A DNA stretch of 5,695 nt, taken from Deltaproteobacteria bacterium (GTDB lineage Bacteria; Desulfobacterota; DSM-4660; Desulfatiglandales; HGW-15). Numbering within the stretch: position 1 is the first letter of the stretch; every line of letters starts with the position of its first letter. Both the position numbers and the translations under genes were made by a program. Below the pieces are notes generated by a model. It did no database searches. It saw only the letters and a list, made by a program, of their open reading frames with translations, and had not been told where the DNA came from. Location of the stretch: contig JAFDIC010000272.1 of NCBI GenBank assembly GCA_019308525.1, positions 1-5,695 on the forward strand, in the 5' to 3' direction. Below are positions 4,653 to 5,695 of this stretch, piece by piece.

Positions 4653-5695
4653 ATGGCTTTTGAAGGATTTACCCCCTATGATCCAAAGGCCGCGGAACGC
4701 TACGACAGGAAGAGGTGGTGGCTGGGGATTACCCTGGGAGACATGCTTGATAAGGCCAGTGACTTGTATCCTTCAAAGGAGGCCCTCGTGGGGGAAGGAC
4801 GGAGGTACACGTACGGAGAGCTCCGGGATATTGTCGACAACCTGGCATTCAACCTCCTCAGGGAAGGCCTCAGGCCCGGTGATACAGTGTTGCTCCAGTT
4901 GCCCAACTGGCCCGAGTTTGTCATCTCCTACTTTGCCCTTCAGAAGGCGGGGCTGGTGATGGTGCTCCTCACGGTGAACCACACGGCGAGGGAGGTATTG
5001 CACCTGGCCAGCCTGACCCAGCCCAAGGGGTGGATCCTACCGGACCACTATCGCAAGATCGACTACGCCCCTCTGGTTCGACAGGTAAAAGAGCAAAACA
5101 AGAGACTGGATAAGGTCATAATGGTAGGAGACGACTTGGAAGAGGGATGCATCTCCTTTGAAGGCATTAGCGGAAGGAGGGCCAGCCGGGGGGAGATCAG
5201 GGAGGCCCTTGAGAGGGTTCGTCCTGACCCGGGGGATGTTTGCCAGATCCTGCCCTCAGGGGGCACAACCGGGCTTCCAAAGGGGGCACCCAGGACCCAC
5301 AATGATTACATATGCAATATCGAGTATAAGTCCAAGGCCTGGGACCTGAATGTCACTGACACGTGCCTGGTCGCAACGACGGTAGGTCATAACCTGGCAC
5401 TCCTTGTCACGGTGACGGGTTCGGTGTTTCACGGTGCCAGGATGGTGATGCTGGATTCCACTTACCCCCGGGATTTTTGCCGGATCGTGCAGGATGAAAG
5501 GGTGACCTGTACGGGACTGGTACCGACCTTGATAAGCAGGTACGTCAGCTTTGAAAACCTGAAGGATTACGACCTGCGTTCCTTGAAAAAGTTGTACGTG
5601 GGTGCGGCCAACAGTCCTCCGGAACTGGTCAGGGAAACGGAGGAAAAGCTGGGCTGTCTTTACACCAATGCCTTTGGTATGGTGGAGGGTACTTG
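4653..5695 (+). CDS. Aryl-acid adenylate-forming ligase, EntE/DhbE-like (5' part, truncated by window end)
   Basis: This is an ANL-superfamily enzyme that activates a carboxylic acid with ATP as acyl-AMP and normally passes it to a thiol such as CoA or a carrier protein. The first 347 codons are present and the frame runs off the window. The opening FTPYDPKAAERYDRKRWW followed by TLGDMLDKAS is the N-terminal signature of 2,3-dihydroxybenzoate/salicylate-AMP ligases. The P-loop PSGGTTGLPKG (201-211) leads into PRTHNDYICN, also typical of that group. H246-N247 corresponds to the His-Asn pair (234-235 in DhbE) lining the aryl pocket, and NAFGMVEGT (339-347) is core motif A5. The C-terminal domain with the catalytic lysine is outside the window. 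AAGGAG (4641-4646), six bases before ATG4653, is a strong ribosome binding site. With no siderophore genes in view and an amidohydrolase upstream, an aryl-CoA ligase in aromatic catabolism is more likely than siderophore synthesis; this is inference. Confidence 0.9.
   Translation, partial: MAFEGFTPYDPKAAERYDRKRWWLGITLGDMLDKASDLYPSKEALVGEGRRYTYGELRDIVDNLAFNLLREGLRPGDTVLLQLPNWPEFVISYFALQKAGLVMVLLTVNHTAREVLHLASLTQPKGWILPDHYRKIDYAPLVRQVKEQNKRLDKVIMVGDDLEEGCISFEGISGRRASRGEIREALERVRPDPGDVCQILPSGGTTGLPKGAPRTHNDYICNIEYKSKAWDLNVTDTCLVATTVGHNLALLVTVTGSVFHGARMVMLDSTYPRDFCRIVQDERVTCTGLVPTLISRYVSFENLKDYDLRSLKKLYVGAANSPPELVRETEEKLGCLYTNAFGMVEGT

Noticed and set aside
1..5695. CRISPR array, tRNA or rRNA genes, insertion-sequence transposase
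   Set aside because: No regularly spaced direct repeats, no cloverleaf with a CCA-type end, no rRNA-like sequence and no transposase reading frame were seen on either strand.

Overview
The window reads like a piece of an anaerobic bacterial chromosome, most probably from a Desulfobacterota-type (former deltaproteobacterial) sulfate reducer or syntroph. This is an inference from moderately high GC, heavy use of AGG for arginine, a small low-potential [4Fe-4S] ferredoxin, and a set of genes resembling anaerobic aromatic-acid metabolism. No ribosomal or other taxonomic marker is present.

All convincing genes lie on the + strand. Positions 2-130 are the 3' end of an unidentified gene, perhaps a PLP-dependent aminotransferase. 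A monocluster ferredoxin follows at 181-423. Positions 424-1077 hold no convincing gene. This stretch contains a perfect 16-bp palindrome that may act as a terminator, a REP-like hairpin of the TGTAGGAGCG family, two GGGACA words, three alternating GATAA/TTATC arms at 10-bp phase, a second palindrome overlapping a hairpin, and a good sigma-70 promoter near 862-891.

A five-gene run then follows: a stand-alone PEP/pyruvate-binding (PPDK_N) ATP-grasp protein (1078-2112), an ACMSD-type metal-dependent amidohydrolase/decarboxylase (2130-3158), an atypical HAD-superfamily protein (3221-3958), an unrecognised 210-residue protein (3964-4596), and the first 347 codons of an EntE/DhbE-like aryl-acid adenylate-forming ligase (4653 to the window edge). 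The gaps are short (17, 62, 5 and 56 bp) and three of the four downstream genes have clear ribosome binding sites, so this looks like one operon. A strong intrinsic-terminator structure nevertheless lies inside the last codons of the first gene, which suggests attenuation or a separate transcription unit downstream.

The combination is suggestive. Phenylphosphate synthase from anaerobic phenol degradation also has a separate PPDK_N-type subunit, phenylphosphate carboxylase has a HAD-family subunit, and an aryl-CoA ligase comes later in that pathway. Here the (de)carboxylation position is filled by an amidohydrolase-family enzyme, and the ligase keeps the His-Asn pair that in the DhbE family sits beside the 2-hydroxyl of the aryl acid. 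A working hypothesis is an aromatic hydroxy-acid module that activates, decarboxylates or carboxylates, and thioesterifies its substrate. The substrate and direction cannot be read from this window, and the phosphohistidine partner expected for the PPDK_N protein is not here.
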